Assembly (NCBI GenBank): GCA_021613535.1 | Contig: CP075493.1 | Span: 11,594,001 to 11,658,000, forward strand | Direction: 5' to 3' | Origin: Adineta vaga | Taxonomy: Eukaryota > Rotifera | DNA length: 64,000 nucleotides | Shown: positions 56,158-64,000 of the stretch, piece by piece | Position numbering within the stretch: the stretch's first letter is position 1 | Layout of the letters: each line of letters starts with the position of its first letter | Program-made: the position numbers and the translations under genes | Notes under the pieces: generated by a model | Seen by the model: only the letters and a program-made list of their open reading frames with translations | Told to the model about the DNA's origin: nothing | Databases searched by the model: none

Positions 56158-57459
56158 TTTAACTAGTACTACAGGTGATGACCATGGAGACGTTGAATGT
56201 TCAATAATATCCTTTTTCAATAATTTTTGTGTTTCTTCACGTAATGTTTCTTGGTCTCTGTTGGATTTGCGATATGGTGGAGTATGTACTGGTCTATGAG
56301 TACCTGTATCGATTGCATTCTTCAAAATAATGTCAATCTTTGATGGTTGTCGAAGATCGAATAAATTTCCGTATCTCCATAGGACATTCGTGATCTTGTT
56401 TCGTTGCGTATCGTCGGAAATATGTGAAGTTAATTTTCCAATTTGTTCCCGTATTTCATCAGGATAACATTGTTCACGCAGGTGTTTGAATAAATCGTTC
56501 TTTGCGACGAATCGTTGTGAACAGTTTCGACATTTGTGCTCGGTGTTGTCTGTTGTTGTTGTCTGTCGATGTTCCGAACTGGCATTGCTAATTCCTTCAT
56601 TCGCTACTTTTCCTTTCGGAATGAGCTGTTCACACGCTTTTCCTTTCGGAATGCGTTCATCGGGATGGTTCGATGGTACTATAAGATTAACCGAATTTGC
56701 CATCTGTGTCACCATACCAATCCGTGTGCCTTCCGAAAGTGTTTGTCGTCGATTCGTTGCATTTATGATACTGATCGTTGCTTTTCCGTCGTTGATGTTA
56801 AGTAATGTACATGCCATAAATAATGCTTTACGTTGTAAATGAGGATTTGGTTCAAATAATGCATCGACTATCTTTTCTTGTTGCAGTTGAGCTTCTATAA
56901 TGTGTTCTGAAAAAGGAGAAAGTGTAATATAATTAACAAGTGTTGCTGGATAATTCAAAATTGGTGGTTTTATAAAAGGAGTTGATACTTCTCTACCTCG
57001 TTTTTTTATCATGATTCGCTTTTCTGGAGTTAATATGTACACACTGTTTGTTTGAATCCAATCACTACCAAGTATTAAATTTGTAACGAGATTTGTTGCA
57101 ACATCAGCAGTCACTTGCGTTGTAATTCCTTCGATGTTGATGAATAATGTTACTTCGCCGATAATGTTCACTGCTGAGCAACTGGCTGATAGATGATTCT
57201 TTGTTCGTGGTATAAATTGTTTGTGCGGGATCTTGTTCAATAGACGTTTGTGAATTATTGTGATGGCCGATCCTGTATCGATTAGTGCTTCTTGTGGAGT
57301 ATTATTGCATAAGATTTTGACAAAGATTGGATTGTATGTTTCAGTTGTTGTTGTAAGTGATGATGTTGATGTTGTTGTCGATGATGATGACTTTTGAACT
57401 CCCCAAGGATCGTCGCCATCAACCGATCCCTTTACTCGAAAAAATAACGTTGCGGACAA
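56128..57459 (-). CDS. Pol, 5' part: aspartic protease, linker zinc finger, start of RT
   Basis: This frame overlaps the end of gag and is probably entered by -1 ribosomal frameshifting; the codon at 57459 is not a required start. The protease Asp motif is EALIDTGSAITIIH (Asp61). A linker follows, with repeated IPKGK words and a Cys/His finger (KCRNCSQRF...HLREQC, residues 310-331). RT begins at SSPVVLVKRK, after which the frame is lost near 56157 and soon hits a stop. A single-base loss in RT is the simplest explanation. Confidence 0.85.
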   Translation of the reverse strand: MSATLFFRVKGSVDGDDPWGVQKSSSSTTTSTSSLTTTTETYNPIFVKILCNNTPQEALIDTGSAITIIHKRLLNKIPHKQFIPRTKNHLSASCSAVNIIGEVTLFINIEGITTQVTADVATNLVTNLILGSDWIQTNSVYILTPEKRIMIKKRGREVSTPFIKPPILNYPATLVNYITLSPFSEHIIEAQLQQEKIVDALFEPNPHLQRKALFMACTLLNINDGKATISIINATNRRQTLSEGTRIGMVTQMANSVNLIVPSNHPDERIPKGKACEQLIPKGKVANEGISNASSEHRQTTTTDNTEHKCRNCSQRFVAKNDLFKHLREQCYPDEIREQIGKLTSHISDDTQRNKITNVLWRYGNLFDLRQPSKIDIILKNAIDTGTHRPVHTPPYRKSNRDQETLREETQKLLKKDIIEHSTSPWSSPVVLVKRKMEQQDFV

Positions 57460-58445
57460 TCACGTATTCGATGATTTGACTGTCCACATCTAAAGCAACC
57501 ATCTTCCTTCTTATAGAAGCATTGCATCGTCGAATGGTTCGTTCGATTGCAGATTAAACATGGTTTCGACTGTTGAGTCGTGTTCCGTCGATTATTTGGT
57601 TGTTGTCGTACTGTACTTGAACGTCGTTCATATGGTTGATATTCCTGTTGATTTCCACCGGTATGTTGTTGTGCGTATCGGCGATGCGATGATGATTGTT
57701 GAATTGTTGCCGTCGGTAATGTTGATTCGAAATATGGTATTTGTGTTGCTGCTCGTGGTGGTGTATTGCGTTGTTGAATTCGTCGTTGTATATGTTCTTC
57801 TTCCCTTGCCATCAGCAGCCATTCTTCGGGTTTCGAGATATTAACTTCATTTCGAATTAATTGTTCCTTCAATGAATGTTTCACACCTGCTTGTAGTACC
57901 GTAATGATTTGTTTTTCAGTAACTAATCCACTTGCTTTTCGATATTTGCGCATAACCATATCGTAAAATGCTGTAGTTGATTGATCTTCTTCTTGTCGAA
58001 GCTGGAAGAATTCTTGTACTAATTGACCATCTGACGTGAATGTTTTGAATCGATCTCGTAATGCTTCTTCTGCTTCCTTCCAATCACCAAATGATGTTAA
58101 ATTTCCTTGATACCATCGTAATGCTGATCCGGTTAATTTTCCCATCGTCAACAATATTTTTGTTTCATCTTGTAATTGCATTAGCGAGAATAAATTAGTT
58201 AGATCATATAACCATTCATCAATATCCAATTCATTAGATTCTCCCGAATACTCATTAATTTTCTTCATGGCTTCCTGTTGACTGGAATGTAATTGTCGAA
58301 GTTCCATCGAGTTCACATCGGTCGAGGTATTTTTCGTTGCTCCCATCAGCATCGAGGTGTTTTTCGTCATCGTATCGTCCGAGTGCGTTTCGTTCGTCGA
58401 GGTATTGTTTAATGCGGTGTCTTTCGTCATGTTGTGTATAGACAA
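57432..58445 (-). CDS. Gag of the LTR retrotransposon
   Basis: 337 residues. The central part (about 60-200) has the Ty3-type gag/capsid pattern (ALRWYQGNLTSFGDWKEAEE, LRDRFKTFTSDGQLVQEFFQ). The C-terminus holds two Cys/His knuckles: CLICNRTNHSTMQC and CFRCGQSNHRIRDC, the second a canonical CX2CX4HX4C RNA-binding knuckle. The final codons contain the slippery site that leads into pol. Gag assembles the particle and packages RNA. The frame is intact. Confidence 0.9.
   Translation of the reverse strand: MSIHNMTKDTALNNTSTNETHSDDTMTKNTSMLMGATKNTSTDVNSMELRQLHSSQQEAMKKINEYSGESNELDIDEWLYDLTNLFSLMQLQDETKILLTMGKLTGSALRWYQGNLTSFGDWKEAEEALRDRFKTFTSDGQLVQEFFQLRQEEDQSTTAFYDMVMRKYRKASGLVTEKQIITVLQAGVKHSLKEQLIRNEVNISKPEEWLLMAREEEHIQRRIQQRNTPPRAATQIPYFESTLPTATIQQSSSHRRYAQQHTGGNQQEYQPYERRSSTVRQQPNNRRNTTQQSKPCLICNRTNHSTMQCFYKKEDGCFRCGQSNHRIRDCPQRYFFE
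57438..57444 (-). promoter_or_regulatory. Slippery heptamer for -1 frameshift gag to pol
   Basis: T TTT TTC in gag phase, one codon before the gag stop codon at 57432-57434. Slipping back one base leads into the protease frame (FFRVKGSVDG), which lacks its own stop in the overlap. Confidence 0.7.
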
Positions 58446-58779
58446 ATTTTTCGTGTGTTTTGCCGACGTGTTTGTTTTGATGATTACGTTATTATTTCGT
58501 ATGGATAAAGGTTTGCACTTATTCTCTTTGTTCTTCTTCGAATGCCGTCAGCCGTGTTCGTATAGATATTTTCAAAGAATGAAAGCGAATCGTATATGTG
58601 AAGAATACTATACCTTCTTCGACTGAATAATTTCAGTAATTATAATTAATAATTTTGATTGATGAATTCACCTGACTCTCTTTCCGTCACGGATGAAATA
58701 ATAATCACTCTTTCCTGATGAAGGATGAGTTTATAAAGACCTGGTACTTGATTCTTTTTCGATGGAAAAAAATAGAAAA

Positions 58780-58797
58780 AGACCGGTCACGGCACCA
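58780..58797 (-). promoter_or_regulatory. Primer binding site
   Basis: Minus strand TGGTGCCGTGACCGGTC begins three bases inside the 5' LTR. TGG pairs with a tRNA CCA end, as in most Ty3-type elements. Which tRNA it matches was not determined. Confidence 0.7.
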
Positions 58798-58800
58798 ATA

Positions 58801-58937
58801 TGTTAGCTCGTATTCGAGCTGACGATGTTTATTTATTTTGTCTGTCTCAAAAGTAGAAAATAACATAGCTTTATATAGAAAAGGAGAAGGAGAAAGAGAA
58901 GGAGAGAGAGAGAGATATGTATGAATCATCGCTAACA
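58801..58937 (-). repeat. 5' LTR (right in window)
   Basis: 137 bp, identical to the other LTR except for one extra GA in the GA microsatellite near its host-side end. Confidence 0.95.
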
Positions 58938-60725
58938 GATTCACATAATATCGGTATTTTACTTAATCCTCTCAATATTCTTCTTCTTCCTGCAAGTTCT
59001 CCAGGTTATTGTAGTAGTCTGATTAGCAGATACGATGATTCCGTATTTGCAATGTATAAGTCACAGCCGTGCATTTCCGGTACTCATAAACGAGACAAGA
59101 GCTTTGGTCCTTGTAGCATATGTCCAATGCATTCAAAAAATAATGGCAGCTTTGGAATTCATTGCGAAAAATGTTCTACAACAAATACATCTTTATGTTT
59201 TCCTGGTGCTGCAGGCGAAATCGATATCACTGAACTGGCAACATATGATCAAGCAAATCCTTATCCAATGTCACCTGAATCAACACAATTCGAAGATCTA
59301 CTGCTTCAAAATATTTTAGCATTTCCCATCATTACTACCCAATGTCTTTTTATTTCACCTGTTTTTTGGGCTTGTATACTTATTATCGTTTGTTTGATAT
59401 TCTTCATAGTAATCAAACTTATTCTATCTCGTTTGAAACATCAAAATGGGACAACAATTCTCAAGAATATTTTTATACGTATCGATTTCATCGGTGAAGG
59501 ACAATATTGGTTAGGTGGACTCATTTCACTTTCTCTTTTCGTTCTTGTTACGTTTGCTTGTAAGTTTAGTATTTCCTTTGCAAATCTATATCCATACGAA
59601 GAAACGTCAATATTCGAACGAATAAGTGCTACATGTGACAGTTCATTGATTAATGCCAAATTTAGTAGTTCATTACAGCTACTTTCAATACATAAACCCC
59701 AAGAAGAGAAACCAATTTTCGATTTACTCGATAATCAAAATATAAGTTTAGGCGTGCAATTTGTCAGTACAGCTTTTACTTGTGATAATCTAACGGTTCA
59801 ACAAATTAGAGATCATGGTTTAAACATTCCGACAACAATTTCTAATTGTTCTCAGAATAATAATATTCTTTATATTAAAACTATGTTACCGAAAAAAATT
59901 GGTACAATACAATTTGACTTAGTTGGTCCACATTTTGTTGGAGGACTTCGTCTCTGTCTTTCTGCTCCAGCCGTGTCTATTGATAACGATAGGTATACAG
60001 CTAGACAAATGGATTTTTGTCACTTCTTATACGTACCGAACCAAATTATAACATCAAATCCAAAAATTAATGTGAAAATGGTCAAAGTAATCAACCGAAC
60101 AGCAAGCATGATGTTCGACGATGATGTCATTTACAGTGGTCTGTGGTTGCCTACACTTACTTCGACTAGTCTAACAGATGAATCACTCTTTTTGCAAAAA
60201 GGAGAATTCTATCATTATTTACCGACGGAAACAATCGTCGTTATTGATATAACAGAATCGGAATTTTTTATGAAGAATACACAAGAACCAATAGCACGAA
60301 CGTATGAGATAACATTCAACACCATCCTATTCTCAAGTAAGATCGAAAGAGTTCTCAAAAATATATATCTAAGAATTGCTTTCAAAATATTTTTATTTTA
60401 GTGTTATGTTTAGATTTAGTTGGACTTCTCTTTATTGTATTTAAAATGGTTATTTATCCGGTGTTTATGTTGGTTCAAAAATATGTAACTGACAGAAAAC
60501 GGATAAATACTTGATGATGAAGAAGGACAAGAAAGTTCATGATCAACTCGACGCTTATTTCTGAAATTAAATTAATTGATTGAAGTTTTTTTTATAAATA
60601 TGATTGTATCTATCTGTCATGACATTTTTTACCATCTTGAGGATATATACGGAAAGGCGAAGAGAAACTAATAGAGGAAATATCGAGTTAGTCGAATTCA
60701 TTGTAATATTTTCTCAAAACTATGG

Positions 60726-61522
60726 TTACTGTTGTTGCTGTTGTTGTAAAACAGCCATCATTCGAGGTAAAACATCAATATGAGCTGCATTAAAACATTG
60801 CCAATCGTGATTTCCATCACATCCATAACCGATTGATTGTCCATTTCCATCATCATTGAAATAAACAGAGAAACTGAGTATTGTTAATAAGTCTCGTAAA
60901 CGATAACTATACTATATCACGTAATAATCCCACATGAGTAGTTGTACTTTGAGCAAACCATCCATTCGGATATAATTCAGCATAATGAATAGTACCAAAT
61001 CCACTCATTGAATCACCACCAATAGCGCGACCTTGTTTTTTTGTTATTGTTCGCAACTTAAAATCAATCCAAGGTACTAATTGTTTCATATGATATGTAC
61101 GCCAGTTTTGTGGTGCTAGCCTTTCTGGAATGATCCAATTCGTATAGAATCCAACTGCTTCACCATTAGGCATAACAGTAATTAAAGAAAGATTACTACA
61201 AATTTTTCCAGCGATGCCACCTGTCGTCCAGTCTGCTTCACTACCGCAGCTGTACCATGTAATAGATAAAGAACAGGATAACGACGGCTACAGGACTACT
61301 TGTTTCATAATCACTTGGAATAAATATTCGAATCTGTTGATCTCCAAGAACTTCTTGTATTGAAACAACTAATTCATAGAGTTGAGTAGTTAATTAAGAA
61401 GACGAACGTACCGTTATAGTCCAAAAGCGAATACAAAATGATCGAGGTACGTCACTAATAATATAAGTAATTAAATTGCATAAAACCAGAAATAATCCGA
61501 TGAGAAAATGATCTCTTTTCAT
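60726..61522 (-). pseudogene. Esterase (PF00756-type), frameshifted
   Basis: A signal peptide (MKRDHFLIGLFLVLCNLITY) at 61522 leads through an intron (GTACGT...GAATTAG) to IRIFIPSDYETSS, then in other frames YPVLYLLHGTA and ADWTTGGIAGKICSNLSLIT, and on to the nucleophile elbow GGDSMSGFGTIHYAELYP (Ser in GxSxG). The C-terminal text DGNHDWQCFNAAH carries the likely catalytic His and ends at 60726. Frames change near 61290 and 61245, and a stop near 60907 separates the last part. Esterase-D/S-formylglutathione-hydrolase/antigen-85-type enzymes cleave ester bonds; this secreted version is now broken. Confidence 0.72.
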
Positions 61523-62274
61523 CCTATTATATCGAAAAACCAATTAGATTTTTTTTAATACGTTCGTTATGTATTCTATCTTTCATTGGTCGACAACTAG
61601 TTTTATATCATATCCATTCTATATTAGCTAGCATTGTTCTCACTAATATGATTCTCAATAATAATAATATAGTAGTACGAAAATCAATGATAATTATAAA
61701 GCAGTTTTGCTAGAAAAAAATCTTTGTATACCATGATGATATGATTAAAGAACGCAGTTCTTTATGAAAGCGCTTTTGGCATAATTAATGACTATGGAAA
61801 TACGTCATTATTTCTAAAATTATCATTAAAGAACTTCGACGTATGAAGTAATTGAACTTTTAATGAAAAAATATGATCTTTATCGTTTGATGTTTTTTTC
61901 TTTCTCTAATTGTGAGATAATTGAACCTTATAGCGTATAGCTAGTTTTAGCATATAATATCTTTTCTATAGGTCTGTCACTCTTCATTATTAAACGCCTG
62001 TTCATCATATAAAAGTAATAGAGAGAAGTACTCGACATGTTATCGAAAAGTTCTTACCTTCAAGACGTATAAGTACAACCGTCCCCTCATCTACACCTAA
62101 GGAAAAGGAAATCAGTTAAAGAAGGAAAACGCGGAATTATAGGAATATCTATAACATATAAAATGATTCTGTTTCTTTTTTCTTCTTTTATTTTTCTCAA
62201 ATTCAACTGAATAAAAAGTTTTAATGGTAATATCTTTCTAAAAGAAACATCAGTATTCTTTTGCGTCGTCAATA
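61523..62274. other. Intergenic, no feature seen
   Basis: AT-rich divergent promoter region between the esterase pseudogene and the GPCR gene. Confidence 0.5.
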
Positions 62275-63317
62275 ATGCCACTCGAAATTCTTGCCTTGAC
62301 GAAACAACTCTCATTTTACAGTGGATGTATCCTATTTTTCTTGGGACTTATCGGTAATACAATTAATATTCTGGTTTTTACTCAAGTGAAATTGTTTCGC
62401 AACGATCGATCTGCTTTTTATCTAACCGTCGAAGCATTTTCAAATCTTCTCTATGAATTCATCAATATTACTTCGACTGTTTTAACATTAATCTATGGAA
62501 ATGATGGAACAGAACGTTTTCTTATTTGGTGTAAGTTAAGATATAGCTTGTCTCAATTATCCGTATTAACTACTTATTACATGATATCTTGTTGTGCTGG
62601 TGATCAATTCTTTTCAACAAATTATCACTTAAATGTACGATATATGTGTACGATGAGATTGGTTCGATATATTACTGTGATATTGATTTGTCTTTGGATT
62701 GTACATAGTATTGTATTTGGTGTGTTTTTCCAAATTCAACCAATGATTGGGTGTATCATAATCAATCAAATTTATCTTCAATATGCAACGTTCTTTATCT
62801 ATCCAGTGCTTGCTGGTCTTCTGCCTATTACACTCGCGATATTTTTTAGTTTTTTTGCGTATCGTAATGTTCGTCGTATAGTTCGCCGTCAAAGATCGAT
62901 TGCTCGCCAATTCAGTCGACAAATGACCGCCATGGTTCTCATACGTGTAATACTCTTCGTTTGTTTGGCATCTCCTTATAGTTTTTTTCGTATTTATATT
63001 ATTAATTATCCTATTTCACAAGAACAACGTACGAAATATGCCATTAGACAATTGCTTCAAATACTTTTCTTAATCTCTATTAATCTAAATTATACAGTAA
63101 TATAATTCTTGCTTTTTTTTAAATTGAATTGTTCATTTTTTTTTAAATTTCATTATAGATGAATTTCTATGTATTTATGATTACATCAGCTCGTTTTCGT
63201 CGACAAGTGAAATTTATTTTGGTGAAAAAGTGTTGGAAACGCTGGAAACATTGCTGTTGTTCAAAGACTAATCGAATTATTCCCAAAGATGTAGATCTAG
63301 ACGCTGGATATACTTAA
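62275..63317 (+). CDS. Class A GPCR (FMRFamide-receptor-like)
   Basis: Two exons (62275-63096, 63159-63317; 62-bp intron) give 326 residues with seven helices. TM1 motif: FFLGLIGNTINILVFTQVKL. TM2: NDRSAFYLTVEAFSNLLYE. The end of TM3 reads CAGDQFFSTN, a weak DRY equivalent with Asp but Gln instead of Arg. TM6-7: FVCLASPYSFFRIY, then ISINLNYTMNFYVFM, where the NPxxY site is degenerate. The cytosolic tail has a Cys cluster (HCCCSKTN), a likely palmitoylation site. It belongs to the same bdelloid receptor family as the gene at 29612-30696. The loss of the DRY Arg may indicate altered signalling. Ligand unknown. Confidence 0.82.
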
Positions 63318-63946
63318 TTGTTTGGTTATTTAACAGAAACATTCACATTATATTGTTCACAATCCATCATGTGTACATGAGGAGAATAAAAGTATGAGAA
63401 AAGTTCTTTTCATTGTTATTGCCTGTTATAAATATATTTTGCAGAAATACGAAGAGCTTAATTTGATCATGCATTCTAACTGAAACAAGTTAAAGTTTTC
63501 TCTGAATTCGGAATGCTGTATTTTTCTGTTGTATGGTATGAATATATATCTATCGATTTTTTCAAGCTAATTCTCGTCTACGTACTCTTTATATCTATAA
63601 ATCACATCATATTCTAAAGAACAACATGGCATATGCAGAGTAATAATATCAAACGGGTCGCCGCAATCTGTTGGGTTATGAGAACATTGCGTCGTCAATA
63701 TTCATGCTTTTTCTGTCGAGAATAACGACAGTGTTGAGTTGACCCTTTAGATATCGAATGCCACTGACATAGTTCGTTCTCCAAAGAATAAAAATACTCA
63801 TATTCTATTCATGTCATCTTGCTCTTCGGACGACAAGATAAGCAAATTCATACAGGTGGGCTTAGACTATAAATTTTCGGTTTTTATCAGTATTGTAACA
63901 AACCGTGGTATTTCCGTCAAGTATTTATTATTGTTAACAAAGAAGA
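63318..63946. other. Intergenic, no feature seen
   Basis: AT-rich spacer after the GPCR gene; no remnant or repeat was recognised. Confidence 0.5.
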
Positions 63947-64000
63947 ATGAATAATCAACAACAAGCATTAGAACAAGCACTCTACAAATATCATGTACTT
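63947..64000 (+). CDS. Possible gene start, cut by window end
   Basis: An ATG at 63947 opens a frame reading MNNQQQALEQALYKYHVL to the window edge. The Gln-rich start and helical content look protein-like, but 18 codons cannot establish a gene or family. Confidence 0.3.
   Translation, partial: MNNQQQALEQALYKYHVL

Larger units (their letters stand above)
50571..58937 (-). mobile_element. Ty3/gypsy-type LTR retrotransposon, 8.4 kb
   Basis: Flanked by LTRs at 50571-50705 and 58801-58937 and by a 5-bp target duplication GATTC (50566-50570 and 58938-58942). Internal genes on the minus strand run gag, protease, RT, RNase H, integrase (the Ty3 order), plus a third ORF encoding a DEDDy exonuclease. 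PBS and polypurine tract sit next to the expected LTRs. It lies inside an exon of a host gene. The two LTRs agree at every base except one GA unit, so insertion is very recent, but this copy's RT frame is broken. It could still have moved if helped by another copy, or the break could postdate insertion. Confidence 0.95.
49370..60514 (+). pseudogene. Receptor-like multipass membrane protein, disrupted by LTR retrotransposon
   Basis: The gene reads through three blocks: exon 1 49370-50383, exon 2 50440-50570 plus 58943-60336 (split by the element), exon 3 60402-60514. Without the insertion the blocks are in phase for about 883 residues. A signal peptide (MFSYFILLLIFTNINGLNEH) precedes a propeller-like ectodomain (SVFALVGEDQNNDLYLIVML) and a Cys-rich stretch (FGPCSICPMHSKNN, IHCEKCSTTNTSLC) like ephrin-receptor-type Cys modules. 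Then come a membrane helix (CILIIVCLIFFIVIKLI), a second (LGGLISLSLFVLVTFACKF), another outer domain and a final helix (GLLFIVFKMVIYPVFML). The 8.4-kb insertion stops translation a few codons after the junction. A different allele without the insertion could still be functional. Confidence 0.85.

Noticed and set aside
56486-56842. Plus-strand frames inside the retrotransposon
   Set aside because: Antisense shadows of pol.
1-64000. CRISPR arrays, rRNA genes or bacterial operons
   Set aside because: No regularly spaced repeats, no rRNA-like sequence, and intron-rich genes exclude a bacterial genome.

Overview
The window looks like the nuclear genome of a bdelloid rotifer (Adineta- or Rotaria-like). 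This is inferred from five things: AT-rich DNA with dense genes; many short GT-AG introns of about 50-65 bp; gene families expanded in bdelloids (arginine ADP-ribosyltransferases fused to TPRs, NHL-repeat proteins, F-box proteins, FMRFamide-like class A receptors); genes and wrecks of bacterial or fungal type that carry spliceosomal introns; and short C-rich tracts resembling the bdelloid telomere repeat (TGTGGG/CCCACA). No species can be named from the sequence alone.

Layout. 0-7 kb: 3'-truncated DEG/ENaC channel, dual-specificity phosphatase, decayed F-box gene, and a two-exon ART-TPR protein, all on the minus strand. 7-12 kb: a non-autonomous hAT-like element (530 bp, 8-bp target duplication) and a membrane-anchored GMC oxidoreductase. 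12.1-20.6 kb: a 20-exon polycystin-1-like gene (NHL, REJ-like, GPS, PLAT, polycystin channel) with one single-base frameshift in its PLAT domain. 20.9-29 kb: a block rich in apparently transferred genes. It holds a Tlde1-like peptidoglycan L,D-transpeptidase gene enclosed by telomere-like tracts, a GH5 endoglycoceramidase-like pseudogene whose coding sequence starts right at one tract, a DyP peroxidase with five introns, a small Cys/Gly-rich protein and a zinc alcohol dehydrogenase. 29.6-45 kb: a class A GPCR, a Frag1/DRAM membrane protein, several small secreted Cys-rich proteins (one made of four near-identical 75-bp repeats), a coiled-coil/propeller-like protein, an NTF2-like secreted protein, a multipass membrane protein, and wrecks of a biotin-protein-ligase-N-like amidotransferase, a LamG-like domain and an acyl-CoA dehydrogenase. 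46.7-48.7 kb: a second, intronless ART-TPR gene. 49.4-60.5 kb: a membrane receptor-like gene whose second exon is split by a very young 8.4-kb Ty3/gypsy-type LTR retrotransposon (5-bp duplication, LTRs differing only by one GA unit). The element has gag, protease, a broken RT, RNase H, integrase and an extra DEDDy-exonuclease ORF. 60.7-64 kb: an esterase pseudogene, a second GPCR and the possible start of another gene.

There are no operons; genes are individually spliced and on both strands. Two themes recur. One is foreign genes arriving and then decaying, with telomere-like sequence at one arrival site. The other is surface or secreted proteins of sensing type (channels, GPCRs, polycystin, Cys-rich peptides). 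Exon boundaries were placed by hand from GT-AG sites, reading phase and family motifs.
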